Below are positions 18,100 to 29,805 of a DNA stretch of 64,000 nucleotides, piece by piece. Made by a program: the position numbers and the translations under genes. How positions within the stretch are numbered: position 1 is the first letter of the stretch; each line of letters begins with the position of its first letter. A model generated the notes under the pieces. That model was not told the DNA's origin. It was given only the letters and a program-made list of their open reading frames with translations, and searched no databases. Source of the stretch: Aeromicrobium sp. (GTDB taxonomy: Bacteria > Actinomycetota > Actinomycetes > Propionibacteriales > Nocardioidaceae); contig NZ_JAGLCD010000007.1 of the NCBI RefSeq assembly GCF_023146395.1, forward strand, positions 1-64,000, read 5' to 3'.

Positions 18100-19202
18100 C
18101 CGACGACGACCTCGACCCGCTGGAACTCCTTGAGCTCGGTGTACCCCGTCGTGGCCATCGCGCGGCGCAGGGCACCGATCAGGTTCATCGTGCCGTCGGG
18201 CACGGTCGAGGGCCCGAACAGGACCGACTCGAGCGTGCCGATCGTGCCGAACTCGACGCGCTGGCCCCGGGGCAGCTCGGCGTGCCACGCCTCGGCGCCC
18301 CAGTGGAAGCCGCGGCCCGGCGCCTCGTGGGCGCGCGCCAGCGGGGACCCGATCATGACGGCGTCGGCGCCGCACGCCACGGCCTTCGCGATGTCGCCAC
18401 TGCGACCGATCGACCCGTCGGCGATGACGTGCACGTAGCGACCGCCCGACTCGTCGAGGTAGTCGCGGCGCGCGGCGGCCACGTCGGCCACGGCCGACGC
18501 CATCGGCACCGAGACACCCAGGACCGACCGCGTCGTGTGCGCGGCGCCGCCACCGAATCCGACCAGGACCCCCGCGGCGCCGGTGCGCATCAGGTGGAGG
18601 GCGGCCTGGTAGGTCGCGCAGCCACCCACGATGACCGGGACGTCGAGCTCGTAGATGAACTCCTTGAGGTTGAGCGGCTCGGCCTGGCCCGAGACGTGCT
18701 CGGCCGAGACCGTCGTGCCGCGGATCACGAACAGGTCGACCCCGGCGCGCACGACGACGTCGGCGAACTGCTTGGTGCGCTGGGGCGAGAGCGCGGCCGC
18801 GACCGTGACACCCGCGTCACGGATCTCCTGCAGCCGGCTCACGATCAGCTCGGGCTTGATCGACTCGGCGTAGATCTCCTGCATGCGGGCATTCGCCGCG
18901 ACCGTGTCGAGACTCGCGATCTCCGCCAGGAGCGGCTCCGGGTCCTCGTAGCGGGTCCACAGTCCCTCGAGGTCGAGCACGCCCAGCCCGCCGAGCCGGC
19001 CGAGCGCGATCGCCGTGGCCGGGCTCATGACCGAGTCCATCGGCGCGGCCAGCACCGGGAGCTCGAAGCGGTAGGCGTCGATCTGCCAGGCCGTCGAGAC
19101 CTCCTCCGGGTCACGCGTACGCCGGCTCGGCACGATCGCGATGTCGTCGAAGGAGTAGGCCCGGCGGCCGCGCTTCGCGGCTCCGATGTCGAGGTCTGCC
19201 AT
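18096..19202 (-). CDS. guaB3: GuaB3 family IMP dehydrogenase-related protein
   Basis: A 368-aa TIM-barrel protein of the IMP dehydrogenase/GMP reductase family, lacking the CBS domains of true IMPDH. The start ATG 19202 begins MADLDIGAAKRGRRAYSFDD, the usual GuaB3 N-terminus. The flavodoxin-like phosphate loop VLVGFGGGAAHTTRSVLG stands where GuaB has GSICTTR, so the catalytic Cys of IMPDH is not in its usual place. GuaB3 is widespread beside guaB in Actinobacteria, as it is here (guaB 216 bp upstream, same strand). Its physiological reaction is not settled for this group. The C-terminus overlaps the GNAT gene by 4 bp. Confidence 0.93.
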   Translation of the reverse strand: MADLDIGAAKRGRRAYSFDDIAIVPSRRTRDPEEVSTAWQIDAYRFELPVLAAPMDSVMSPATAIALGRLGGLGVLDLEGLWTRYEDPEPLLAEIASLDTVAANARMQEIYAESIKPELIVSRLQEIRDAGVTVAAALSPQRTKQFADVVVRAGVDLFVIRGTTVSAEHVSGQAEPLNLKEFIYELDVPVIVGGCATYQAALHLMRTGAAGVLVGFGGGAAHTTRSVLGVSVPMASAVADVAAARRDYLDESGGRYVHVIADGSIGRSGDIAKAVACGADAVMIGSPLARAHEAPGRGFHWGAEAWHAELPRGQRVEFGTIGTLESVLFGPSTVPDGTMNLIGALRRAMATTGYTELKEFQRVEVVVG

Positions 19203-19274
19203 GGCGCCCACCCTATCGGCGGCAGGACGAGGCACCCGCGAGGCCGGGTCGAGGCGCGGGCCGTTCGTCGTGCA

Positions 19275-19305
19275 GGACAAGCAGCATGGACCAGAAGCGG
19301 TGGGT
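19275..19305 (+). repeat. Dispersed about 30-bp repeat, copy 1 (guaB3 upstream region)
   Basis: The sequence GGACAAGCAGCATGGACCAG followed by AAGCGGTGGGT. Two further copies with a few changes are at 25039-25058 (plus, partial) and 25189-25222 (minus) in the groES upstream region. This copy lies about 70 bp upstream of the guaB3 start, beside a second GC hairpin (arms 19308-19314 and 19323-19329). It has no open frame and does not resemble a known regulatory site. Confidence 0.6.
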
Positions 19306-19350
19306 CCCGCGGCCGCTTGCGTGGCCGCGCGCTCGACTTCACACGGAGGA

Positions 19351-19390
19351 TGGTGACTTCCCACGGCTCCTGTGCCGTGCGAAGTCACCA
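19351..19390. terminator. Hairpin downstream of guaB
   Basis: Arms TGGTGACTTCCCACGG (19351-19366) and its complement at 19375-19390 pair over 16 bp with one C-C mismatch and the 8-nt loop CTCCTGTG. It begins 28 bp after the guaB stop on the minus strand, where a terminator would be expected; there is no T-tract. The left arm has a second near copy at 19335-19346. Confidence 0.65.
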
Positions 19391-19417
19391 GTTGCCGTGC
19401 TGAGCAGCGCGGCTAGC

Positions 19418-21731
<2,314 letters not shown>

Positions 21732-21734
21732 GGA

Positions 21735-22736
21735 TCAGAGCAGACCCTGCGCCGCGGTCGTGAACCGGTTGAGCAGGGTGGCCGCCTCGGCGTACGTCGG
21801 CGGGTAGACCGAGGTCCACGGGGTGAAGGCGTCGTTCTGGGCGGCCGCGATGGTCGCGAAGACCGGCTGCGCCTTGAGAGCCTCCAGCCCGGCCTGACCC
21901 TGACGGTCGTCGTACAGCGCGAGGTCGGCGTTGTACTTGTCCGACTCCTCCCAGCTGAGGGTCTCGAAGTAGCCCTGCGGGTCCGGGTTGTCCGGCACGA
22001 CGATCGGCAGGCCCAGGGTCTCGACCCAGTAGTTCAGATCGGCCGAGACGGCCGGGTTCGAGACGTAGTAGCTGTCGACCGAGCCCGAGACGGCGATCGC
22101 GGTCTTGCCGGCCGCGGTGAGCTGCTCACCGAGGTCCGTGGCCGTGGCCGAGGCCTCCTCGAAGGCGGCTTCGCCCGCCGTGACCTCCTCGCTCTCGAGG
22201 TCGGCACCCAGCTCGCCGGCGAGGTCCTGCACCGACTCGATCTGCTCGGTGAGGTCCAGGCCGTCGTAGCTGACGGCCACGATGTCCCACTGCTTGCCGA
22301 GGCTGTCGTGGATCGGCTTCGACATGTACCAGTAGTCGCCCTCGATGTAGCTCGAGGTGATGATCAGGTCGGGATCGAGCGCGGCGACCTTCTCCTCGTC
22401 GATGTCGCCGTAGTCGCCGGCTCCCGTAACGTCCTCGACCGACTCCGGGTCGAGGCCGGCGGCCTGGCTGTCGACGCCGCCGTCGGGGCCCTCGAGCGGG
22501 CCGAACGTACCGACGATCCGGTCGCCGAGCCCGAGCTGCGTGAGCGCCGCGGCCATGGTGCTCTGAGCCACGATGCGCTCGGGGCCACCGTCCGGCAGGT
22601 CGACGTCGATGCCGTCGGTCTGGTCGACGTTGCCGTCACCGGAGCCGGAGTCGGAGTCGGAGTCGGAGCCGCACGCGGCCAGGGGCAGGAGCAGGAGGGC
22701 GCCGACGACGGCGCCGGCGATGGAGCGAGTCTTCAT
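21735..22736 (-). CDS. Iron-siderophore ABC transporter substrate-binding lipoprotein
   Basis: A 333-aa FepB/FecB-like periplasmic-binding protein (type III fold), anchored by lipid. The start ATG 22736 gives MKTRSIAGAVVGALLLLPLAAC with the lipobox LAAC at Cys22, followed by an Asp/Ser/Gly linker. Fold marks include RIVAQSTMAAALTQLGLGDRIVG and LDPDLIITSSYIEGDYWY. The expected role is capture of a ferric siderophore and delivery to an ABC importer encoded elsewhere. Overlapping DtxR-like sites lie just upstream, so iron repression is likely. Followed after 3 bp by the SIP reductase gene. Confidence 0.93.
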   Translation of the reverse strand: MKTRSIAGAVVGALLLLPLAACGSDSDSDSGSGDGNVDQTDGIDVDLPDGGPERIVAQSTMAAALTQLGLGDRIVGTFGPLEGPDGGVDSQAAGLDPESVEDVTGAGDYGDIDEEKVAALDPDLIITSSYIEGDYWYMSKPIHDSLGKQWDIVAVSYDGLDLTEQIESVQDLAGELGADLESEEVTAGEAAFEEASATATDLGEQLTAAGKTAIAVSGSVDSYYVSNPAVSADLNYWVETLGLPIVVPDNPDPQGYFETLSWEESDKYNADLALYDDRQGQAGLEALKAQPVFATIAAAQNDAFTPWTSVYPPTYAEAATLLNRFTTAAQGLL

Positions 22737-22741
22737 GTCGG

Positions 22742-22775
22742 CAAGGCTACCCTGACCTTGGCAAGGTTTACCTAA
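22742..22775 (-). promoter_or_regulatory. Overlapping DtxR/IdeR-type iron boxes
   Basis: Upstream of the siderophore receptor start lie two 19-bp sites: 22757-22775, reading TTAGGTAAACCTTGCCAAG on the minus strand (12-13 of 19 positions agree with the DtxR consensus TTAGGTTAGGCTAACCTAA), and 22742-22760, CAAGGTCAGGGTAGCCTTG (about 11-12 of 19, an imperfect palindrome). They share 4 bp. The nearer box ends 5 bp before the ATG. This fits iron-dependent repression of the receptor-reductase operon. Confidence 0.7.
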
Positions 22776-22811
22776 CACCCCCGACCCATGGCGCGGCACC
22801 CGCCCGGGACG

Positions 22812-22851
22812 CCGAACGGCCCGCCCCCCACGAGGGGGACGGGCCGTTCGG
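22812..22851. terminator. Strong GC hairpin downstream of groEL
   Basis: Arms CCGAACGGCCCG (22812-22823) and CGGGCCGTTCGG (22840-22851) pair perfectly over 12 bp; after one mismatch CCCCC pairs with GGGGG around a short loop. It lies 15 bp past the groEL stop on the minus strand and is the likely transcription end of groES-groEL. No T-run follows, which is normal in high-GC actinobacteria. Confidence 0.85.
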
Positions 22852-22865
22852 ACCAGATGGACCGA

Positions 22866-24563
<1,698 letters not shown>

Positions 24564-24854
24564 TCAGGAGATGACGGCGAGGATGTCGCGCGCCGAGAGG
24601 ATCAGGTAGTCCTGACCGGCGTGCTTGACCTCGGTTCCGCCGTACTTGCTGAAGATGATCTTGTCGCCCACGGCGACGTCGATCGGGACGCGGTTGCCGT
24701 TGTCGTCGATGCGACCGGGGCCCACGGCCACGACCTCGCCCTCCTGGGGCTTCTCCTTGGCGGTGTCCGGGATGACGAGACCGGACGCGGTGGTCTGCTC
24801 GGCCTCGCTCGTCTTGATGATGAGACGGTCCTCGAGCGGCTTGATAGTCGACAC
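24564..24854 (-). CDS. groES: Co-chaperonin GroES
   Basis: The 96-aa lid of the chaperonin. I take GTG at 24854 ([19 protein letters not shown]); the open frame runs upstream through the promoter and cannot be coding there. A purine-rich AGGGGAGG lies about 12 bp upstream as ribosome binding site. Family features are the mobile loop [19 protein letters not shown], the [13 protein letters not shown] roof segment and [17 protein letters not shown]. First gene of the groES-groEL operon under CIRCE control. Confidence 0.97.
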   Translation of the reverse strand: MSTIKPLEDRLIIKTSEAEQTTASGLVIPDTAKEKPQEGEVVAVGPGRIDDNGNRVPIDVAVGDKIIFSKYGGTEVKHAGQDYLILSARDILAVIS

Positions 24855-24983
24855 TGGTCGACCTCCCCTTCGTTCTGAGAGTGGAGTCTGTGGTTCTTCG
24901 GGTGAGCTGCGCACGTCGTCGCGGGTGCCGTGCACGGCTAGCAATCTCACGTGGAGAGTGCCAGTTCCGAAGGTAGCAGATCG

Positions 24984-25010
24984 TTGGCACTCGGTCGACG
25001 GGAGTGCTAA
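24984..25010. promoter_or_regulatory. CIRCE element (HrcA operator)
   Basis: TTGGCACTC (24984-24992), a 9-bp spacer and GAGTGCTAA (25002-25010): the canonical HrcA-binding inverted repeat with one changed base in the left arm. It lies 130 bp upstream of the groES start. A further half site GGCACTC on the minus strand is at about 24957-24963, and TGCTACCTT between them could hold the -10 box. The operon should be derepressed on heat shock through HrcA, encoded elsewhere. Confidence 0.93.
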
Positions 25011-25038
25011 TCGGTCACGTGCCAAGAACGGTGGGGAC

Positions 25039-25222
25039 GGGACAAGCGGCATGGACCACACCGCAGGGTACGGCGGCCCTCAACCGACCGTCCTTCCGAG
25101 ATTTGCGCCGAGACGTGCAGTTCGGGCACGGCGGAAACCCACATCTCGGCGCATTTCGGGACGCCACCCGCGGATGAACGGCTCCTGCACCCACCGCTCC
25201 TGGTCCGTGCCGCTTGTCACCC
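25039..25222. repeat. Nested inverted-repeat element between groES promoter and methyltransferase gene
   Basis: The outer arms are the dispersed repeat GGGACAAGCGGCATGGACCA (25039-25058, plus) and an inverted copy at 25189-25222 (minus: ACAAGCGGCACGGACCAG then GAGCGGTGGGT). Inside sits a second hairpin with GCGCCGAGACGTG (25105-25117) against CACATCTCGGCGC (25140-25152), one mismatch. The element fills most of the 433-bp gap between the divergent groES and methyltransferase genes. It has no open frame. A third copy of the outer arm is at 19275-19305. It may be a small non-autonomous mobile element, but no target-site duplication could be confirmed by eye. Confidence 0.6.
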
Positions 25223-25287
25223 GCCAAGCTCGGCCTCCGCGCGCCCGGGAGGCGAAGGGGCGGGCGCCCCACCGATACGCTCTCGGG

Positions 25288-26448
25288 ATGGAGCTCGCGA
25301 CCTTCGAGCGGCTGCTGACGCCGGAGGGTCAGGAGCTGCTGGCCGAGATCGCCGAGCGCGCCGGGGTGGAGTCCGACCTCGGACTGGGCACCCGGCTGCG
25401 CAAGACCCACGACAACGACCTGGTCGCTGCCGCCGTCACCCAGAACCACCTCCGCGGGAAGGCCGCGGCCAAGCTGGGCGCCGACGCCGCGCGCCTGTAC
25501 TTCACGCACGACGCGCTCGAGCAGGCCACGCGGCGCCGGGTGGCCGACCACCGGGCCCAGCGGCTCGCCGGCGCAGGAGCCACGTCGGTGGTCGACCTGG
25601 GGTGCGGCATCGGCGCGGACCTGATCGCGTTCGCCCGGGCCGGCCTGCGCGTCCGCGGGATCGAGCAGGACCCCGTCCGAGCGGCGATCGCCGCGGCGAA
25701 CCTCCGCGCGCTCGACCTCGACGGTCACGTCGAGGTGGGCGACGCGACGCGCACCGAGGTGGCGCCGGGCGAGACGGCCTTCGTCGACCCGGCCCGCCGC
25801 ACCGGGAAGGGCCGGGTCTTCGGCACCGCCGACCTCCAGCCGCCGTGGCCCTGGGCGCGCGAGCTGCTGCACGGCCGCGCCGTCGCCAAGGTCATGCCCG
25901 GCCTGGCGCACGACGACGTGCCGGCCGGCGTCGAGGCCGAGTGGGTCAGCGACGGGGGCGACCTGGTGGAGTGCTGTCTGTGGGGCAGCCCCTACGCCCG
26001 GACCCGCCGGCGCGCGACGCTGCTCCCCTCCGGCGCCACGCTCGCCCTGCACGACGAGCCCGCCGTCGTCGCACCAGTCGGCGCCTACCTCTACGAGCCG
26101 GACGACGCCGTGATCCGCGCCGGCGTCGTGGCCGAGCTCGCGGCGGAGCTGGGCGGCTGGCTCCCCGACCCGCGCATCGCCTACGTGAGCGCCGACCGCG
26201 GCGACGTCACCCCGCTCGCGCGACGCTTCGCGGTCACGGCCGAGCTCCCGTTCCGCGAGAAGCCGCTCAAGGCTGCCCTGCAGCAGCGCCGTGTGGGGAC
26301 CCTGACGATCAAGAAGCGCGGGGTGCAGGTCGTGCCCGAGGAGCTCGTCAAGCGGCTCCGGCTCAGCGGCCCCAACCGCGCCACGGTCATCATGACGCGC
26401 GTCGACGGCCAGGGCCGGGCGTTCCTCGTCGAGCCGCTGAAGCCCTGA
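25288..26448 (+). CDS. Class I SAM-dependent methyltransferase with THUMP-like C-terminal domain
   Basis: A 386-aa protein starting at ATG 25288; upstream frame is non-coding. An N-terminal helical part (1-90) is followed by a Rossmann methyltransferase core with motif I VVDLGCGIGADLIAFARAG and the acidic loop GIEQDP, and motif IV-like FVDPARRTGKG. The C-terminal part (about 315-386, EKPLKAALQQRRVGTLTIKKRG then VVPEELVKRLRLSG) matches the THUMP-like domain of this actinobacterial family. Such proteins are presumed to methylate RNA but the target is not known. It is followed after 27 bp by pxpA on the same strand; any functional link is unclear. Confidence 0.85.
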   Translation: MELATFERLLTPEGQELLAEIAERAGVESDLGLGTRLRKTHDNDLVAAAVTQNHLRGKAAAKLGADAARLYFTHDALEQATRRRVADHRAQRLAGAGATSVVDLGCGIGADLIAFARAGLRVRGIEQDPVRAAIAAANLRALDLDGHVEVGDATRTEVAPGETAFVDPARRTGKGRVFGTADLQPPWPWARELLHGRAVAKVMPGLAHDDVPAGVEAEWVSDGGDLVECCLWGSPYARTRRRATLLPSGATLALHDEPAVVAPVGAYLYEPDDAVIRAGVVAELAAELGGWLPDPRIAYVSADRGDVTPLARRFAVTAELPFREKPLKAALQQRRVGTLTIKKRGVQVVPEELVKRLRLSGPNRATVIMTRVDGQGRAFLVEPLKP

Positions 26449-26475
26449 GCCGCGCCGCGGGCCTACGCTGACGCC

Positions 26476-27165
26476 ATGCAGGTCGACCTCAACGCCGACG
26501 TCGCCGAGAGCCCGGACGACCTCGCGCTCCTGGACGTCGTGACCAGCGCCAACGTGTGCTGCGGGGCGTACGCGGGCGGCATCGACCTGATGCTCGCCGC
26601 GTGCACCAGGGCCGTCGAGCGCGGCGTCACGATCGGGGCCCAGGTAGGGTACGCCGACCCCGAGGGATTCGGCCGGCGCCCGCTCGAGGTCGACAGCGAG
26701 GAGCTCATCGAGTCGCTCCGCGAGCAGATCGACCTGCTCGCCGAGATCGCCGACGCGTCGGGCGGGCACGTCGCATACGTCAAGCCGCACGGTGCGCTCT
26801 ACAACACCGTCGTCTCCGACGAGCGCCAGGCGGGCGCCGTCGTCGAGGCCGTCGCCCCGTACGGGCTCGGGCTGCTCGGGCTCCCCCACGCGGCCTCCCT
26901 GCGCCTGGCCCGCGCCGACGGGCTGCCGGTCGTGCGGGAGGGCTTCGCCGACCGGGCCTACCGACCCGACGGCACGCTCGTGCCGCGCTCGGAGCCCGGT
27001 GCCGTGCACGACGACCCGGCGACCGCCGTGGCGCAGGCCCTCCGACTGGCGGCCGAGGTCGACTCGCTGTGCGTCCACGGCGACTCCCCCGGGGCGCTCG
27101 ACCTCACCCGCGCGGTGCGCGCCGGTCTGGAGGACGCCGGCCACACGGTGCGGTCGTTCGCGTGA
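26476..27165 (+). CDS. pxpA: 5-oxoprolinase subunit A (LamB/YcsF family)
   Basis: A 229-aa subunit of the ATP-dependent 5-oxoprolinase PxpABC, which opens pyroglutamate, a spontaneous damage product of glutamine and glutamate, back to glutamate. The family signature is present: MQVDLNADVAESPDD, SANVCCGAYAGG, VKPHGALYN and EGFADRAYRPDGTLVPR, and the late CVHGDSPGAL. The length is slightly under the usual 245-255. The stop overlaps pxpB (GTGA), so the three subunits are translationally coupled and made in fixed ratio. Confidence 0.95.
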   Translation: MQVDLNADVAESPDDLALLDVVTSANVCCGAYAGGIDLMLAACTRAVERGVTIGAQVGYADPEGFGRRPLEVDSEELIESLREQIDLLAEIADASGGHVAYVKPHGALYNTVVSDERQAGAVVEAVAPYGLGLLGLPHAASLRLARADGLPVVREGFADRAYRPDGTLVPRSEPGAVHDDPATAVAQALRLAAEVDSLCVHGDSPGALDLTRAVRAGLEDAGHTVRSFA

Positions 27166-27758
27166 GGCTCCTGCCGGTCGGCGACCAGGCCCTGATGCTC
27201 GACTGCACCGACGCGGCCGAGGCCCGTGGCTGGCACGCCGCCCTGGCCGGCGCGGCCGACGTGACCCTGGGCGCGCGCACCCTGCTGGTGCGCGGCGATC
27301 CGGCCGAGGTGCGCCGCCTCCTGGCCAGCACGTCACCGGGCGACGCCGCCGCGCGCGAGCTGCACGAGGTCACGGTGCCCGTGGTCTACGACGGTCCCGA
27401 CCTGGCGGAGGTCGCCGGGCTCACCGGCCTGACGGCCGACGAGGTGGTCGCGGCGCACACTGCGGCGGTCTGGGACGTCGCGTTCACGGGATTCGCCCCC
27501 GGCTTCGCCTACCTGACCGGTGGCGACCCGCGCCTGCACGTGCCCCGGCGCGGCACCCCGCGGTCGCGGGTCCCGGCCGGGGCCGTGGCGCTCGCCGGGC
27601 CCTACTCCGGCATCTACCCGCGAGAGTCCCCCGGCGGATGGCAGCTGCTCGGGCGCACCGACCTCCCGGTCTGGGACCTCGACCGCGACCCGCCTGCCCT
27701 GCTGCAGCCGGGAACCCGGGTGCGGTTCACGGTCGCGCGTCCCGGGGCGACGCCATGA
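27162..27758 (+). CDS. pxpB: 5-oxoprolinase subunit B (KipI family)
   Basis: A 198-aa subunit with GTG start at 27162, overlapping the pxpA stop by 4 bp. The KipI/PxpB domain shows RLLPVGDQALML at the N-terminus, a central VPVVYDGPDLAEVA, and the conserved FTGFAPGFAYLTGGDPRL and YSGIYPRESPGGWQLLGRT. Bacillus KipI inhibits the KinA sporulation kinase, but with pxpA and pxpC in one operon 5-oxoprolinase function is the right reading. The stop overlaps pxpC (ATGA). Confidence 0.95.
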   Translation: MRLLPVGDQALMLDCTDAAEARGWHAALAGAADVTLGARTLLVRGDPAEVRRLLASTSPGDAAARELHEVTVPVVYDGPDLAEVAGLTGLTADEVVAAHTAAVWDVAFTGFAPGFAYLTGGDPRLHVPRRGTPRSRVPAGAVALAGPYSGIYPRESPGGWQLLGRTDLPVWDLDRDPPALLQPGTRVRFTVARPGATP

Positions 27759-28612
27759 GCCTGCGCGTCACGGCGATGCTCGGGTCGGCCCTGGTGCAGG
27801 ACCTGGGACGACCGGGCCGCTCGGAGATCGGGGTGTCCCCGTCCGGGGTCTTCGACCGGCGGGCGGCCCGGCAGGCGAACGCCCTCGTCGGCAACGCCCC
27901 GGGCGCCGCCGTGCTCGAGGTCGTCGGCGCGCTCTCGCTCCGGGCGAGTCGGGAGACCGCCGTCGTGGTGGCTGGCGCACCGGGACCACTCACGATCGAC
28001 GGCGTGCCGGCGTCCTCGCTGCGCCTCCTGCGCGTGCCCGCGGGGGGCGTGCTGTCGGTCGGTCCCGCCGTCGTCGGGCTCCGCCGCGTCGTGGCATTCG
28101 CGGGCGGGATCGCCACCGACCCCGTCCTCGGGTCGCGGTCGACCGACACCCTCGCCGGTCTCGGACCAGCGCCGCTCGAGATCGGGTCCCCGGTCGTCGT
28201 GGCACCGGGCCCCGTCGGACCCGACCGGCGCCAGCTCGACACCGGCGTCTGGGGCGTCGGCGACCTGACGGTGCGGGTCGTGCTCGGTCCGCGCGACGAC
28301 TGGTTCTCCGCCGACGCGGCCGACACGCTGCTCCGCACGGGCTGGACCGTGTCGGACCGCAGCGACCGGATCGGCCTGCGTCTCGACGGCCCACCGCTGG
28401 AGCGGGCCGTCGCGGGAGAGCTCGAGTCGGAGGCGGTCGTGCGGGGCAGCATCCAGGTCACCTCGGCCGGGCTGCCAGTCGTGCTGGGGCCTGACCACCC
28501 GGCGACGGGCGGCTACCCCGTGATCGGCGTCGTGGTCGACGCCGACACCGACCTGCTGGCCCAGGCAGCGCCCGGCCGCATCCTGCGGTTCCGCCGGCAT
28601 CCCGCACCCTGA
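27755..28612 (+). CDS. pxpC: 5-oxoprolinase subunit C (KipA/AHS2 family)
   Basis: A 285-aa carboxyltransferase-like subunit, ATG at 27755 overlapping pxpB by 4 bp. Family marks: SALVQDLGRPGRSEIGVSPS, the dimer segment RQANALVGNAPGAAVLEV, VAFAGGIATDPVLGSRSTD and the terminal GYPVIGVVVDADTDLLAQ. Together with PxpA and PxpB it forms the ATP-dependent 5-oxoprolinase. It ends 13 bp from the convergent tsaD stop; no obvious terminator hairpin fits the gap. Confidence 0.95.
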   Translation: MSLRVTAMLGSALVQDLGRPGRSEIGVSPSGVFDRRAARQANALVGNAPGAAVLEVVGALSLRASRETAVVVAGAPGPLTIDGVPASSLRLLRVPAGGVLSVGPAVVGLRRVVAFAGGIATDPVLGSRSTDTLAGLGPAPLEIGSPVVVAPGPVGPDRRQLDTGVWGVGDLTVRVVLGPRDDWFSADAADTLLRTGWTVSDRSDRIGLRLDGPPLERAVAGELESEAVVRGSIQVTSAGLPVVLGPDHPATGGYPVIGVVVDADTDLLAQAAPGRILRFRRHPAP

Positions 28613-28625
28613 GCGGGCGGTGGAG

Positions 28626-29669
28626 TCAGGCGACGATCGAGGTGACCGGGAGACCGGAGTCGGCCCGCAGGTCGAAGGGCGAGGGCGACAGGCCGCGACG
28701 CACGACCTCGGCACCCAGCGCGGCCACCATGGCTCCGTTGTCGGTGCACAGGCCGAGACGCGGCACGCGCAGCTCCAGGCCGGCCTCGGCACAGCGCTGC
28801 TCGGCGTACCAGCGCAGCCGCGAGTTGGCGGCGACCCCGCCGCCCACCACGAGGGTGCCGACGTCGTGCACACGGCACGCCTCGACGGCCTTGGCCGTGA
28901 GCACGTCGCACACCGCGTCCTGGAACGACGCCGCGACGTCGGCGACGACGAGCTCACGTCCGGCGAGCTGCTCGCGCTGCACGTGACGTGAGACCGCACT
29001 CTTCAGGCCGGAGAACGAGAAGTTCCAGCGATGCCGCTCCTGGTCGCGCGCGGCCGTGAGGCCCCGCGGGAACGGCACGGCCCGGGGATCCCCACCCGCC
29101 GCGACCCGGTCGATGTGCGGGCCGCCGGGATACGGCAGGCCGAGCAGGCGCGCGACCTTGTCGAACGCCTCCCCCGCCGCGTCGTCGATCGTCTGGCCGA
29201 GCAGGGTCACGTCGGTCGCGATGTCGTCGACCAGGAGGATCTCGGAGTGCCCCCCGCTCGCGAGCAGCGCCACGACCCGCCGGTCGAAGCGGCCGTGCTC
29301 GAGCTGGTCGACCGCCACGTGGGCCGCGAGGTGGTTGACGCCGTACAGCGGCGTGTCGCGGGCCAGGGCCAGCGCCTTCGCCCCGGCGAGGCCCACGAGC
29401 AGCGCTCCGGTCAGCCCGGGACCGCTCGTGACGGCGATCGCGTCGACGTCGGACATCGTCAGACCGGCCTCGTCGAGCGCGCCGGTGAGCGTGGGGACGA
29501 AGGCCTCCAGGTGCGCGCGGCTGGCCACCTCGGGCACGATCCCGCCGAAGCGGACGTGCTCCTCCATGCTGGAGGCGACGACGTGCGCCAGGAGCTCGGT
29601 GCCCCGCACGATGCCGACACCGGTCTCGTCGCAGGACGACTCGATGCCGAGGACGACGGGCTCGCTCAC
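28626..29669 (-). CDS. tsaD: tRNA N6-adenosine threonylcarbamoyltransferase TsaD
   Basis: Transfers the threonylcarbamoyl group to A37 of ANN-decoding tRNAs (t6A). From GTG 29669 ([18 protein letters not shown]) it has 347 aa, the normal length; the open frame upstream runs through the 37-bp tandem repeats and is not coding. Motifs: IESSCDETG phosphate loop, the metal-binding NHLAAHV (His-x3-His), [10 protein letters not shown], and [17 protein letters not shown] [14 protein letters not shown], and [10 protein letters not shown]. Partners TsaB and TsaE are encoded 17-19 kb away on the same strand; in many actinobacteria these genes are contiguous. Confidence 0.96.
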   Translation of the reverse strand: MSEPVVLGIESSCDETGVGIVRGTELLAHVVASSMEEHVRFGGIVPEVASRAHLEAFVPTLTGALDEAGLTMSDVDAIAVTSGPGLTGALLVGLAGAKALALARDTPLYGVNHLAAHVAVDQLEHGRFDRRVVALLASGGHSEILLVDDIATDVTLLGQTIDDAAGEAFDKVARLLGLPYPGGPHIDRVAAGGDPRAVPFPRGLTAARDQERHRWNFSFSGLKSAVSRHVQREQLAGRELVVADVAASFQDAVCDVLTAKAVEACRVHDVGTLVVGGGVAANSRLRWYAEQRCAEAGLELRVPRLGLCTDNGAMVAALGAEVVRRGLSPSPFDLRADSGLPVTSIVA

Positions 29670-29690
29670 CGGCTCATCATCCCACCTGCC

Positions 29691-29801
29691 GCCCACGGCC
29701 CGGCACCCCCGCCGGGCCCACCTCGCCGCCCACGGCCCGGCACCCCCGCCGGGCCCACCTCGCCGCCCACGGCCCGGCACCCCCGCCGGGCCCACCTCGT
29801 C
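29691..29801. repeat. Three tandem 37-bp repeats, each a GC hairpin
   Basis: Units start at 29691, 29728 and 29765 with period 37 and near-identical sequence, beginning GCCCACGGCCCGGCACCCCC. Each unit holds GGCCCGGC and its complement GCCGGGCC around a 6-nt loop, a perfect 8-bp stem. The array ends 5 bp before the stop of the DUF427 gene and starts 22 bp before the tsaD start, both minus-strand genes, so it stands in the leader of tsaD or trailer of the DUF427 gene. Copy number may vary between strains. Confidence 0.85.
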
Positions 29802-29805
29802 CGGG

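Noticed and set aside
18100-18375. A longer GNAT protein starting at 18375
   Set aside because: The extra residues are the alternative-frame shadow of guaB3; the GTG overlapping the guaB3 stop gives a normal GNAT length.
25015-27336. A 773-codon minus-strand open frame opposite the methyltransferase and pxpA
   Set aside because: It overlaps two well-supported plus-strand genes and starts inside a repeat region; it has no recognisable domain.
27162-27758. KipI sporulation kinase inhibitor as the function of PxpB
   Set aside because: The complete coupled pxpABC set points to 5-oxoprolinase; no KinA-type kinase context exists.
28626-29795. A longer N-terminus for TsaD reaching into the 37-bp repeats
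   Set aside because: The extra residues are Gly/Arg/Pro-rich translation of the tandem repeats; the conserved TsaD N-terminus begins at the GTG at 29669.
29691-29801. CRISPR array
   Set aside because: Units are directly adjacent without unique spacers, so it is a simple tandem repeat; no cas genes are near.
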